Positions 30,890 through 40,703 of a stretch of 64,000 nucleotides of DNA are shown one piece after another. The stretch lies in NCBI GenBank assembly GCA_902626725.1, contig CACOGI010000001.1:62001-126000 (forward strand), read 5' to 3'. Each line of letters starts with the position of its first letter. The stretch's first letter is position 1. The translations under genes and the position numbers were made by a program. Source of the stretch: an uncultured Pelagibacteraceae bacterium. GTDB lineage: Bacteria > Pseudomonadota > Alphaproteobacteria > Pelagibacterales > Pelagibacteraceae. The notes beneath the pieces were generated by a model, which searched no databases, was not told where the DNA came from, and saw only the letters and a list, made by a program, of their open reading frames with translations.

Positions 30890-32287
30890 ATGAGTGAAAA
30901 AAATAAATTAATTCCTGGACTACCTCCAGGTTTCGAAGATAGATGGAATAAAAAATTACTTCTCAAAAAGAGACTATTAAAAGTCATTGAGAAAAATTTT
31001 TCAATGTATGGATTTGATCCATTAGAAACCCCATCATTTGAAATAAGTGAAAATATAGGTTCCTTTCTTACAGAGGATGATAGCAATCCTATGTCTGATG
31101 TTTTTTCTTTTAATGATGGTGAAAAAAATATTACTTTGAGATATGACTTGTCAAGTCCATTAGCTAGGTTTGTTGCTCAAAACAATCAACAGCTTCCCTC
31201 AACATATAAAAGATATGCTATACAAAATGTCTTTAGAAATGAAAAAGCTGGCAATGCTAGATATAGAGAGTTTACCCAAGCTGACTGTGATATCGTAGGA
31301 AATTTTAATCCTGCACAGGCTAATGCTGAACTATGTAATTTAATTGCAAATACACTATTAGACTGTGGTTTAAAAAAGGATCAGTTTATTATTAACATAA
31401 GCAATAGGAAAATTGTTCAAGGAATAATCGAAGATTTAAGGATTTCAAAGGATAAACAAATAAAAGTAATGAGAGCAATTGATAAACTAGATAAACCTGG
31501 TTTTGGATTTAAAGGTGTTGAAGAATTATTAAAAAAGGAAAGGAAAGATAAAAGTGGAGCTATTACAAAAGGGGCTAATTTAAATGATGATCAAGTAACA
31601 AAAATTTTAAATTTTCTAAAGATTAAAGATTTGAAAGAATTAAAGCAAAATTATAAAAATCCTATTACTCAAGAAGGAACCAAAGAATTGGAGCAACTTT
31701 TTGAAGTTTTAAGTTACAGTAGCAATTCTGACCAGATCAAAACTAATTTTACAATAGTAAGAGGTCTTGCTTATTATGATGGTTTTTGCGTTGAGACCAA
31801 CCTAAATTTTAAAGCAAAAAACAATAAAGGCAAAGAGGTTGATATTGGAAGCATTTGTTCAGGGGGTCAATATAATAAGTTAATCTCAAGGTTTAAGGGT
31901 GTTGATATCCCAGGTACAGGTATGAGCATTGGCGTTGACAGATTACTTTTTGTAATGATGCAACTAGACCAAATAGAAATTAAAGATCAGAAACCAGTGA
32001 TAGTTTGTGTGATGGAAGAAAAATACTTAAAAAATTATTATGAAATTTTGGAAACTTTAAGAAAAAATAATATTAATTCTGAAATTTTTTTAGACAGCAA
32101 AAAAAATCTAGGCAAACAATTAACATACGCTAATAAAAGGGAGTGTCCAGTTGCAGTAATTTGTGGAGAAAATGAATTTAAAGATAATAAAATTACATTA
32201 AAAAATCTCCAAGGTATTAAAGGTGAAAATAATCAAATCTCATTTTCAAAAGAAAATTTAATTAATGAAATCAAAAAATTTATCTGA
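30890..32287 (+). CDS. hisS: Histidyl-tRNA synthetase
   Basis: True start MSEKNKLIPGLPPGFED (the track start lies inside tRNA-His); LRYDLSSPLARFVAQN, FRNEKAGNARYREFTQADCDIVG, GLAYYDGFCVE. Confidence 0.95.
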   Translation: MSEKNKLIPGLPPGFEDRWNKKLLLKKRLLKVIEKNFSMYGFDPLETPSFEISENIGSFLTEDDSNPMSDVFSFNDGEKNITLRYDLSSPLARFVAQNNQQLPSTYKRYAIQNVFRNEKAGNARYREFTQADCDIVGNFNPAQANAELCNLIANTLLDCGLKKDQFIINISNRKIVQGIIEDLRISKDKQIKVMRAIDKLDKPGFGFKGVEELLKKERKDKSGAITKGANLNDDQVTKILNFLKIKDLKELKQNYKNPITQEGTKELEQLFEVLSYSSNSDQIKTNFTIVRGLAYYDGFCVETNLNFKAKNNKGKEVDIGSICSGGQYNKLISRFKGVDIPGTGMSIGVDRLLFVMMQLDQIEIKDQKPVIVCVMEEKYLKNYYEILETLRKNNINSEIFLDSKKNLGKQLTYANKRECPVAVICGENEFKDNKITLKNLQGIKGENNQISFSKENLINEIKKFI

Positions 32288-33317
32288 AAAAATTCTTAGA
32301 TCTGTAAAGTCTAAAGGATTTAAACATATTGAATTACCTTCAGTAATTGAGACAAATCATATTGTTCAAAGATCAGGTGAAAGTTTTAGAAAATTTATTT
32401 TTTCATTTATTGATCAAACAGGCAATGAGTTATGTTTAAGGCCTGATTTGACGATCGCTTCTTGTCTTAGATATTTAGAAAAAAATTTAAAAGGGAAAGA
32501 AAAAATATATTACAGCGGGCAAGCTTATCGAAAGGCACAAAATATAAAAGACTCTATTATTAGAGATCAGATTGGTTTTGAAATTATAGGATCTCAGGAT
32601 GAAAAAAATGATGATAAAGAAATAATAAATACCTCTTTAAAATCACTTAAAAATTTTAACTATTCATCAGGAAATATTACAATTGGTAATGTAGAAATTT
32701 TTAATCTTTTAATTTCCAAATTAGATATACCAAAAAGATGGAAATTAAGACTTGCGAGACATTTTTGGAGAGAAAACTATTTTAATGACTTATTAAAAAG
32801 AATAGAAACAAATTCTGATGTAGACCCAACAATTGTTGAGGTTGATAAAAAACGCTACCTGAGAATGTTGAAAGATGATCAAACAACTGTTGTTGCAAGC
32901 AGAACATTTAAAGAAATTTTAGAACGATTTGATAAAAAGATTAAAGATCCTAGAAGGGCAAGTAAGGGAAGCAATATATCAAAAATTATAAAAGAATTTT
33001 TAAGAATTAAATGTCCAATCAATAATGCTGCGAAAGAGCTAAATAAGTTTTTTAAAAAACATAAGATTAATCTTGTTGTTGATCAAAAATATTTTCCAAT
33101 CTCAAAGAATAAGATATCCAAAGTAAATGTAGTTTTTTCAACTGCTTTTGGTAGACAACTAGAATACTACACTGGAATGGTTTTTAAGATAGACATCAAA
33201 TCAAAATCAAAAATTATTAATTGTTGTAATGGAGGCCGTTATGACAAATTAATCTCTGATCTTGGCTCAAAAAAACAAACATCAGCTGTTGGAGCTGCTT
33301 TTAACCTGAATTATTGA
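32265..33317 (+). CDS. hisZ: ATP phosphoribosyltransferase regulatory subunit
   Basis: HisRS-like ELCLRPDLTIASCLRYL, YSGQAYRK, GRQLEYYTGMVF, GGRYDKLI between hisS and hisG. Confidence 0.9.
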   Translation: MKSKNLSEKILRSVKSKGFKHIELPSVIETNHIVQRSGESFRKFIFSFIDQTGNELCLRPDLTIASCLRYLEKNLKGKEKIYYSGQAYRKAQNIKDSIIRDQIGFEIIGSQDEKNDDKEIINTSLKSLKNFNYSSGNITIGNVEIFNLLISKLDIPKRWKLRLARHFWRENYFNDLLKRIETNSDVDPTIVEVDKKRYLRMLKDDQTTVVASRTFKEILERFDKKIKDPRRASKGSNISKIIKEFLRIKCPINNAAKELNKFFKKHKINLVVDQKYFPISKNKISKVNVVFSTAFGRQLEYYTGMVFKIDIKSKSKIINCCNGGRYDKLISDLGSKKQTSAVGAAFNLNY

Positions 33318-33319
33318 TT

Positions 33320-34003
33320 ATGAGGAGTTTAATAAATGTAGGTATACCGAGTAAAGGAAGATTAAGAAAAGATGTTTTAGAAATTTTTAGTAAAAAAAAG
33401 TTAAAGCTTATTTCTGAAAGAGGAGAAAGAGATTTAATAGGATCAATTAAAAATAAACCCAATATTAAAATTTTATATTTACATGCCAGGGAAATTATCG
33501 AGAGACTAGGTGATGGTTCTCTAGATATTGGTTTTTCAGGTTTTGATTTATTAAAAGAAAGTGAAATAAATATTCAAAATAAAATTACTGTTGTAAAAAA
33601 ACTTAATTTTGGAAATGCTAATCTAGTTGTGGCTATCCCAGATCCTTGGATTGATGTTCAAACAATAGCTGATCTTGAGGAAATTGCTTTTGAATTTAGA
33701 GATAAAAAGAAAAAAAGATTAAGAGTTGCAACCAAGTATCCAAATTTAACTAGAGATTTTTTATTCTCAAAAGGTGTTACCCAATTTAAGTTAGTGAATA
33801 GTTTGGGGGCGACAGAAGCTTATCCTTTTACTGGTTCAGCAGAATTTATTACAGACATAACATCAACAGGTGAAACTCTAAGAGCAAATAATTTGCGTAT
33901 TTTAAAAGATGGAGAAATCCTAAAATCTCAAGCTTGTATTTTTATTTCAAAAAAAAGTAGTAAAAAAGGTTTAAAATATTTTGTGAAATTACTTTCTAAA
34001 TAA
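33320..34003 (+). CDS. hisG: ATP phosphoribosyltransferase catalytic subunit
   Basis: VGIPSKGRLRKDVLEIF, LDIGFSGFDLL, RVATKYPNLTRDFL, ADIT-type ITDITSTGETLRANNL. Confidence 0.95.
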   Translation: MRSLINVGIPSKGRLRKDVLEIFSKKKLKLISERGERDLIGSIKNKPNIKILYLHAREIIERLGDGSLDIGFSGFDLLKESEINIQNKITVVKKLNFGNANLVVAIPDPWIDVQTIADLEEIAFEFRDKKKKRLRVATKYPNLTRDFLFSKGVTQFKLVNSLGATEAYPFTGSAEFITDITSTGETLRANNLRILKDGEILKSQACIFISKKSSKKGLKYFVKLLSK

Positions 34004-34120
34004 CTTATCTTTAAAGTATATGAGAATAATTTTGATTATATCTAAGTTGCGAATAATTGCATAAATAGCAATTAAAAAACTTGTTACAAAAAAAATTTTC
34101 AAAATAAGATAAAATTCCAT
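33989..34120 (-). CDS. Candidate 43-aa single-TM small protein
   Basis: MEFYLILKIFFVTSFLIAIYAIIRNLDIIKIILIYFKDKLFRK*; fills most of the hisG-rmuC gap. Confidence 0.35.
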   Translation of the reverse strand: MEFYLILKIFFVTSFLIAIYAIIRNLDIIKIILIYFKDKLFRK

Positions 34121-34130
34121 AAAAATCCCT

Positions 34131-34136
34131 TATAAT
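34131..34136 (+). promoter_or_regulatory. Candidate rmuC -10 box (TATAAT)
   Basis: Exact TATAAT 14 nt upstream of the ATG at 34151. Confidence 0.45.
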
Positions 34137-34150
34137 ACAAGTTGCGAATC

Positions 34151-35242
34151 ATGGACACAATTTTATTAATTATTTTAATTTTAATATTCGGAGCAACTCT
34201 TGCAACTTTGTATTTAAATATAAAGTCTAAAAATAAGGGATCGGATGAGGAAACAAATGAAATAACAAATTTAAATGCCGAAATAGTTAGATTAAAAGAT
34301 AGCTTAAATTCGACAATTAATTCATCAATTAGTTCAATGTCTACTTCATTTAATTCATTATCAACAGGGGTTACTAAGGATATGACTGAGGCCCTTACTA
34401 AAGTTGATGAGAAGGTTGGGAATTTTAATGAACAAGTAAAATTACTTAATCAAAGCCAGGAGGGAATTACTAAAATTTTAGCGGGTGTCAAAAAGTATGG
34501 AACTCTAGCAGAGTATTCTTTGGATGCTTTAATAAAAGATTTGCTTCCGGCATCTCAATTTTTGATTAATGTAAAAATGAAAGAGGACACTGGTGAAAAT
34601 GTAGAATTTGCAATAAAGCTTCAGGATAACGTGCTGGTTCCGATAGACTCTCATTTCCCGGTAGAAAAATTTAAAGCAATTACTGATGCCTATGAAGCAG
34701 ATGATAAAAAGGCAGTCTCAGACGCCAGAACAAAATTAGCTACTGCATTTAAGACCAAAGCGAAAAGTGTGATGGAAAAATATATTGTTCCACCAAAAAC
34801 AACCGATTTTGCGATTGTGTATGCTCCTACAGAAAGTTTATATAAAGAACTAACTGAGTATCAAGATCCAAGTACAAAAGAATTATTAACTCAAGAATTA
34901 ATGAAAAAATTTAAAATAGTGATTTGTGGTCCAAATACTTTATCAGCGTATTTGCAATCTTTGCATATGGGATTTCAGTCACTGAAGGTACAAAAGGGAG
35001 CTACAGAAATTTATAATCATTTAAAAACAATAAGCACAAGATTTACTAAACATTTTGATAATGTAATAGTTTTGAGAAAAAAACTTGAGGAGGCAATGAA
35101 CGTTGTGGATAAGTTTGGAACTGACGCAAGGTCAATTTCAAGAACTTTAGAAAATATAAAAGATCCCGAACAAGTTGAAAAAGCTGTATTAACAGAGAAC
35201 GTAGAAAAATTTGTTGAAAGAAATAAACAGCTTAAAAAATAA
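34151..35242 (+). CDS. rmuC: RmuC-family DNA recombination protein
   Basis: N-terminal TM, coiled coil, then VKKYGTLAEYSLDALIKDLLPASQF, VPIDSHFPVEKF, ICGPNTLSAYLQSLHMGFQSLKV. Confidence 0.88.
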   Translation: MDTILLIILILIFGATLATLYLNIKSKNKGSDEETNEITNLNAEIVRLKDSLNSTINSSISSMSTSFNSLSTGVTKDMTEALTKVDEKVGNFNEQVKLLNQSQEGITKILAGVKKYGTLAEYSLDALIKDLLPASQFLINVKMKEDTGENVEFAIKLQDNVLVPIDSHFPVEKFKAITDAYEADDKKAVSDARTKLATAFKTKAKSVMEKYIVPPKTTDFAIVYAPTESLYKELTEYQDPSTKELLTQELMKKFKIVICGPNTLSAYLQSLHMGFQSLKVQKGATEIYNHLKTISTRFTKHFDNVIVLRKKLEEAMNVVDKFGTDARSISRTLENIKDPEQVEKAVLTENVEKFVERNKQLKK

Positions 35243-35280
35243 TTTCTTTTTTCAGATAATACCGACTATAAGAAATCACA

Positions 35281-35966
35281 TGCGTTGGAACAAGAAATAT
35301 AACTATCCTTCAAGTTCAAGAGCTATCGAAGATGGAATAAGAAGATATGTTTTAGGAGAAACAAAATTACCAAGTGTAACGTCTATACTTGATGCAACGA
35401 AGTCTGAAGAAGATAAAGCAGCTTTGGCGAATTGGCGAGAAAGAACTGGTTATAAAGAAGCTGAAGCTATTACAAAAGCAGCAAGTAGCAGAGGCTCTCA
35501 AATGCATAGTTATTTAGAATCTTTTCTTTTAGGTAGAGAAAATTTAAGTTTTTTTGATGATAATGAACAATATAAAAAAATGGCAAAAGAAATAATTGAT
35601 AAAGGTTTAACAAATAGACTTGAAGAAATATATGGTGTTGAGTGTACATTGTATTATCCCGAGAAATATGCTGGTACCGCAGATTGTGTTGGTTTGTTTG
35701 AGGGAAAAGAGGCAATAATTGATTTTAAGCAATCTAATAAACCAAAAAAAACTGAATATATAGACTCCTGGTTTTTACAAACCGCAGCCTATTCCTTAGC
35801 GCATAATGTTGTATATAATTCAAATATTAGAGCTTGCGTTATTCTTGTTTGCACCGTAGATAATTTGTATCAAGAGTTTAAAATTCAAGGATCTGAGCTA
35901 GTAACTTATCAAAATTTATTTTTAGGTAGATTAAAAAAATTTAATGAACTTACAAATTTTAGTTAA
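35281..35966 (+). CDS. PD-(D/E)XK exonuclease (phage/MGME1-like)
   Basis: LPSVTSILDATKSEEDKAALANWRERTG, SSRGSQMHSYLESFL, GTADCVGLFEGKEAIIDFKQSNKPK. Confidence 0.8.
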
Positions 35967-35969
35967 AAA

Positions 35970-37406
35970 ATGGATAAAATAGTAATTTACGACACAGAAA
36001 CGACTAATAGTACAATTTGGGGGTCCATAATTGAAGTTGGAGCAGTTGTAGTTGATAAGAATTTAAATGAAATTGGAAAATTAAATATCAGAGGCAGAAT
36101 GCCTGAAGGAGAGGTTCCAAGTGCAAAAGCATTACTTGTTAATTCAACCAGTATAGATTTACTCACTAAAGGTAATTATTCCCATTATGATTTTTTAGGG
36201 GCTGTTGAGAATTTTTTTTCTAAATGTGCTCCGGCAATGTTTATGGGTTGGTCAAATCTAAATTTTGATCGAAGGATGTTCCATTTTAATTTTTTTAAGG
36301 GTAATCGCTATCCTTATTCTACTCACTCATCACCTAACAGTGAACATGATGGTTTACATATAGCTAGAGCTGCCCAAACGCTGAACTCTGAGACTCTTAA
36401 AACTGAATTAACAGAAGCAGGGAATCCAAGTCTTGCTTTAGAGTCGTTATCTAGAATGCAGGGTTTTGATACTTCAGCAAGCCACACTGCTTATGTTGAT
36501 GCTCAAAATTCATTAAAAGTACTCCGGATTATTAAAGATAAACATAAAGCAAATTGGCAAAAATTTTTAAAAACATCAACAAAATCAAGTGTAGAGACTA
36601 TTTTAAAAACTGATGGGATATATTCAATTTTTGAGAATGTAAAGGGAAGGAATATGATGTATTTGGCTAGCACATTACATCCAAATCATTGTTTTCATCC
36701 TTCATATGCATCATGGGGATATTTATGGGATTGTCGTAGAGATCCAGAGCCATTATTGAATTTACCAATTAATCAACTTAAAGATGTTCTAAAAAAAATG
36801 AGTCCGAAGGCTTTAAGAGTTTTAAAAACAAATAAAGCTCCGGTAGTTTTAGATAAAGAGTTTGCTTTTAAACAAAAGCCATATTCGGATATAGATTTAG
36901 AAACAATTAAAAAAAGAGCAAATTTAGTTAGAAACAATGAAAACTTTTGTAAAAATATTCAAACTATAAATAGAGAGGTGGCAGAGGAAAAAGAACAAAA
37001 CAAAACCCAAGAAGATTTACTGCCAGAGGAAACTTTATATGAAAAATTTGTACCTAATAAAGATACAGCGCTTTTTAAAACTTGGCATAGTTCTTCTTGG
37101 GAAGAGAAGTTAAGATTATTAGATAAATTTCAGGATAAAAGATGTAGCTGGTTCGGTCAAAAAATTATCTATCAAGAAGCTCCTCAAATTTTGCCACCAG
37201 ATTTATATAAAAATATCAAAAGTGAAATTGCGAGAAGGATACTAAGTAAAAATAAAGAAAAGTGGCAAACAGTTAATATGGCTTATACAGAAATTGATTA
37301 TTTGAGAGACCAAGCTTCTAACAGAGATGACGAAGAAGAATTAAAAAAACTAGACGAAATTAATCAATTTATTATGTCAATTGAAAAAAAATACGAAATA
37401 GCATAG
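35970..37406 (+). CDS. DEDD-family 3'-5' exonuclease, ExoI (SbcB)-like
   Basis: VIYDTETTNSTIWGSIIEVGAVVVD, GWSNLNFDRRMFHFNFF, SHTAYVDAQNSL. Confidence 0.85.
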   Translation: MDKIVIYDTETTNSTIWGSIIEVGAVVVDKNLNEIGKLNIRGRMPEGEVPSAKALLVNSTSIDLLTKGNYSHYDFLGAVENFFSKCAPAMFMGWSNLNFDRRMFHFNFFKGNRYPYSTHSSPNSEHDGLHIARAAQTLNSETLKTELTEAGNPSLALESLSRMQGFDTSASHTAYVDAQNSLKVLRIIKDKHKANWQKFLKTSTKSSVETILKTDGIYSIFENVKGRNMMYLASTLHPNHCFHPSYASWGYLWDCRRDPEPLLNLPINQLKDVLKKMSPKALRVLKTNKAPVVLDKEFAFKQKPYSDIDLETIKKRANLVRNNENFCKNIQTINREVAEEKEQNKTQEDLLPEETLYEKFVPNKDTALFKTWHSSSWEEKLRLLDKFQDKRCSWFGQKIIYQEAPQILPPDLYKNIKSEIARRILSKNKEKWQTVNMAYTEIDYLRDQASNRDDEEELKKLDEINQFIMSIEKKYEIA

Positions 37407-37440
37407 TTGACTTTGAAGATAATAATTATAGATAGAATAT

Positions 37441-37758
37441 ATGCTTATAAATTTTAAAGATGACGATTTTGACAGCAAAATCAAAAATGAAGATATTTCA
37501 GTAATTCAGTTCAGTGCTGCGTGGTGTGGTCCTTGTAAAGCCTTAAAACCAATTATGGACAAGTTGGCTGATGAATATAAAGATAAAGCAGGTTTTTATT
37601 ATGCCGATATTGAAGATGGTGGAATAAACACTGGAAGTGCTGCAGGGGTAAGGGGAGTACCAACAGTTATAATTTATAAAAAGGGTGTAGAGGTAGATAG
37701 AAAAGTTGGTGGTGTTCCTGAAAGCAATATGAAAGAATTTTTAGATAAAAATATTTAA
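37441..37758 (+). CDS. Thioredoxin
   Basis: FSAAWCGPCKALKPIMDKLA, GVRGVPTVIIYKKG. Confidence 0.95.
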   Translation: MLINFKDDDFDSKIKNEDISVIQFSAAWCGPCKALKPIMDKLADEYKDKAGFYYADIEDGGINTGSAAGVRGVPTVIIYKKGVEVDRKVGGVPESNMKEFLDKNI

Positions 37759-39020
37759 TTCAAATTTAAAAATTCTCCGCTTAGATATAAAGACCCTGTT
37801 ATAATTAATAAATCGTTTTTTTCAAGAGGTACTGATTTTATAGCTGTTTCTAAACTTTCTTTATATTGAATGTTTGGAAAATTTTGAAATTTTTCTTTTA
37901 ATTTTTTTCCACTCATTGCATTAGGTTGATTAGGTATATCAATTGTTGTTAGAGAAGAAATATCTTTAAAATAACTTATATATTTTTCATGATTTTTATT
38001 AGCCATCATTCCCAAAATGACATGTTTTTTGCAATTCAAAGTTTGAAGATATTCATTCAAAACTCTTGCTCCATCTTCATTATGACTACCATCTAGTAAC
38101 AAACGATTATATTTTACAAGTTCTTTTAGTTTTCCAGAATTAATCTCTTGAAGTCTACCAATGCTTTTTATTTTTGTTATACCCTTTTTAATATCATCAT
38201 CTTTGATTTTAATATTAGTCATCCTCAAGGTTGCTATTGCAGTAGAAATATTTTCTAATTGAAATTCCCCCAGGATATTAGGTAAAGGAAGTCTTAACCC
38301 TCCAAATTTATCTTCATAATAAAAAAAACCATTCTCTTTATTTGAATAACTAAAATCTTTATTGAAAAAAAACTTATTTGAAAGGTTTTTTGAAATTGTT
38401 TTCTCTATACACTTTGTAGTTTCTTCAGAATTTTGTTTAGATACAATAATATTTGAATTCAAAAGTGTTGATGTTTTTTCAAATACAATTTGTTTGATTG
38501 TTTGTTGCTTTTTTGGTAACCAGTCAAGGTGATCTTCGCTTATTGAGCACACAACACTAGCTAAATTATTTTTTAAAACATTAGTTGCATCAAATCTATG
38601 AAACAAACCAGCTTCTATTAAATTTATATTATTAGAGAACTGAGCTGCCTTATAAAAAAAACATGCTGATAAAATTTCAAAAAAAGTAATAGGTTCATCG
38701 TTATTTATTTCCTCTACTTTTTCAAAAAGATCTGCTAGTTCGTCATCATTTAATTCTTGGTTATTAAAGATAAATCTTTCATTAATTTTTTGAATATGCG
38801 GACTTGTATAAATATTACATTGAACTTTTGCTTCTTTTAAAATTGAAAAAATTGCATTTATTGTTGAATGTTTGCCATTTGTACCGACTACAGAAAATGC
38901 TCTTATTTTATCTTGAGGATTTCCTAACTTTTTGCAAAGACTTTTAATACGATCTAAACTGAGATCTATTTCTTTAGGATGCAACCTTTGAAAGCGGCTG
39001 AGTATTTTCTGTAGTTTCAT
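37755..39020 (-). CDS. folC: Folylpolyglutamate/dihydrofolate synthase
   Basis: LHPKEIDLSLDRIKSL, VVGTNGKHST, SPHIQKINERF, LLDGSHNEDGARVL. Confidence 0.94.
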   Translation of the reverse strand: MKLQKILSRFQRLHPKEIDLSLDRIKSLCKKLGNPQDKIRAFSVVGTNGKHSTINAIFSILKEAKVQCNIYTSPHIQKINERFIFNNQELNDDELADLFEKVEEINNDEPITFFEILSACFFYKAAQFSNNINLIEAGLFHRFDATNVLKNNLASVVCSISEDHLDWLPKKQQTIKQIVFEKTSTLLNSNIIVSKQNSEETTKCIEKTISKNLSNKFFFNKDFSYSNKENGFFYYEDKFGGLRLPLPNILGEFQLENISTAIATLRMTNIKIKDDDIKKGITKIKSIGRLQEINSGKLKELVKYNRLLLDGSHNEDGARVLNEYLQTLNCKKHVILGMMANKNHEKYISYFKDISSLTTIDIPNQPNAMSGKKLKEKFQNFPNIQYKESLETAIKSVPLEKNDLLIITGSLYLSGEFLNLN

Positions 39021-39903
39021 TGTCTACAGTGCTTATAACAGAATTTTTCTTTAACAATATTGATAATAAAGTTCCTATTTTTTCCGAAAGATCTTTTCTT
39101 TCCACTATTAAGTCAACAAATCCAGTTTTTTCTACATATTCACTTTTTTGAAAACCTTCAGGCAATTCTTCTTTTACAGTTCCCTGAATGACTCTGGCAC
39201 CTGCAAAGGCAATTAAAGCACCTGGCTCAGCGATGTGTATGTCACCTAACATTGCGTAGGAGGCTGTAATTCCACCGGCAGTTGGATCAGTTAATAAAAC
39301 CAGGTAGGGTAGACCTTGAGATTTAATTTCATTAATCGCAAGAGTCGAACGAGTCATTTGGGACAACGAAAATAACGATTCTTGCATTTTCATTCCTCCT
39401 CCAGTCGAAACTACTAAGAGGGGTTGTTTATGTTCAAGGGCATGTTGTGCTGCAAATAAAAAAGCCTCACCTTCCGCAGCTCCAATGCTTGCACCCATAA
39501 ATTCAAAGTCTGACGCTATAGCAGTAATTTTAATATTATTAATAGATCCTGATGCGACAACCATACTACAATTTAGTCCAGTTTTTTTTCTAGCACTTTT
39601 TAATCTATCTTTATATGGTTTTGAGTCTGTCCAATCTAAAGGATCATCTTTTGGAATTGGAGTTTTGAATATTTCATAATTATTTTTTCCGAAAAGAATA
39701 TCAAATCTTTGTTTTGGTTTTATACGATGATGTTTATTACAATCAGGGCAGACCCAAAGATTTTTTTCTAAATCCTTTTTTAAAATTGGTCCTTTACAAC
39801 AAGATGTCCAGTCACTGCTGGCTATATCTTCCTTAGAAGCTCTTTTATGAATAGCAGATTTAATTTTTTCACCTGCTTTAATTATTTTAGTTATCCAATT
39901 CAT
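38974..39903 (-). CDS. accD: Acetyl-CoA carboxylase carboxyltransferase subunit beta
   Basis: Zn finger CCKGPILKKDLEKNLWVCPDCNKHHRI, STGGGMKMQESLFSLSQM, DPTAGGITASYAMLGDI. Confidence 0.96.
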   Translation of the reverse strand: MNWITKIIKAGEKIKSAIHKRASKEDIASSDWTSCCKGPILKKDLEKNLWVCPDCNKHHRIKPKQRFDILFGKNNYEIFKTPIPKDDPLDWTDSKPYKDRLKSARKKTGLNCSMVVASGSINNIKITAIASDFEFMGASIGAAEGEAFLFAAQHALEHKQPLLVVSTGGGMKMQESLFSLSQMTRSTLAINEIKSQGLPYLVLLTDPTAGGITASYAMLGDIHIAEPGALIAFAGARVIQGTVKEELPEGFQKSEYVEKTGFVDLIVERKDLSEKIGTLLSILLKKNSVISTVDNETTENTQPLSKVAS

Positions 39904-40703
39904 ATAATTTTATTTTTTAATCTTTTCACAATATTAGTAACATTTGTGACGACATTTTGTCTTCTTTTAATTGATCTAGTTATTTCTTTACAAATCGCAC
40001 TTCCTACTACCAATCCATCAGCTTTTTTAAGCGATTTAATAGTTTTTTCTGTGATCCCGAATCCTATAACAACATTCTTAGTTTTATTATGATTTTTAAT
40101 TTTACGATATTCAGCGATTATCTTTTTTGAAGAAACTTTTAGTTTTCCACCAGTTGTAGATAACATGCTTATATAATAAATCATGTCATGAGAATCGCTG
40201 ATTATTTTTTTTAATCTTAATTTTGAAGTGGTTGGTGAAATAAGTTGTATAAAATTAATCCCACTTTTTTTGCATTTAATTGCAAAAGATTTGTTTTCTG
40301 GATGAGGCAAATCTACAACAATTAAACCGTCAACTTTTGAATTTTTACATTTAGCTATAAATTTATCCTCATTATATTGATAAATCATATTATAGTAGCC
40401 CATTAAAATAATTGGTTTATTTTTTTTAAACTTTTTAAATTTATTAACGATTGAAAAAATATCATTTATCTTAATTCCATTTTTAATTGCACGGTAGGCA
40501 CTAGTTTGAATTTGACCACCATCTGCAATGGGCGTGTTATGTGGAAATCCTAACTCACAGATATCTGCATAATTTGAAATAGATTTCAAAATTTCTAAAG
40601 ATTTTTTTTTAGAATTATCACCAGCAACTATATATGTTAATAAAGCTGGTCTTTTTTCTTTTTTAGCGTTTTTAAATGATTGACTAATTAATGAATTTTC
40701 CAT
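39900..40703 (-). CDS. trpA: Tryptophan synthase alpha chain
   Basis: ALLTYIVAGDN, ELGFPHNTPIADGGQIQTSAYRAI, VGFGITEKTI. Confidence 0.95.
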   Translation of the reverse strand: MENSLISQSFKNAKKEKRPALLTYIVAGDNSKKKSLEILKSISNYADICELGFPHNTPIADGGQIQTSAYRAIKNGIKINDIFSIVNKFKKFKKNKPIILMGYYNMIYQYNEDKFIAKCKNSKVDGLIVVDLPHPENKSFAIKCKKSGINFIQLISPTTSKLRLKKIISDSHDMIYYISMLSTTGGKLKVSSKKIIAEYRKIKNHNKTKNVVIGFGITEKTIKSLKKADGLVVGSAICKEITRSIKRRQNVVTNVTNIVKRLKNKII

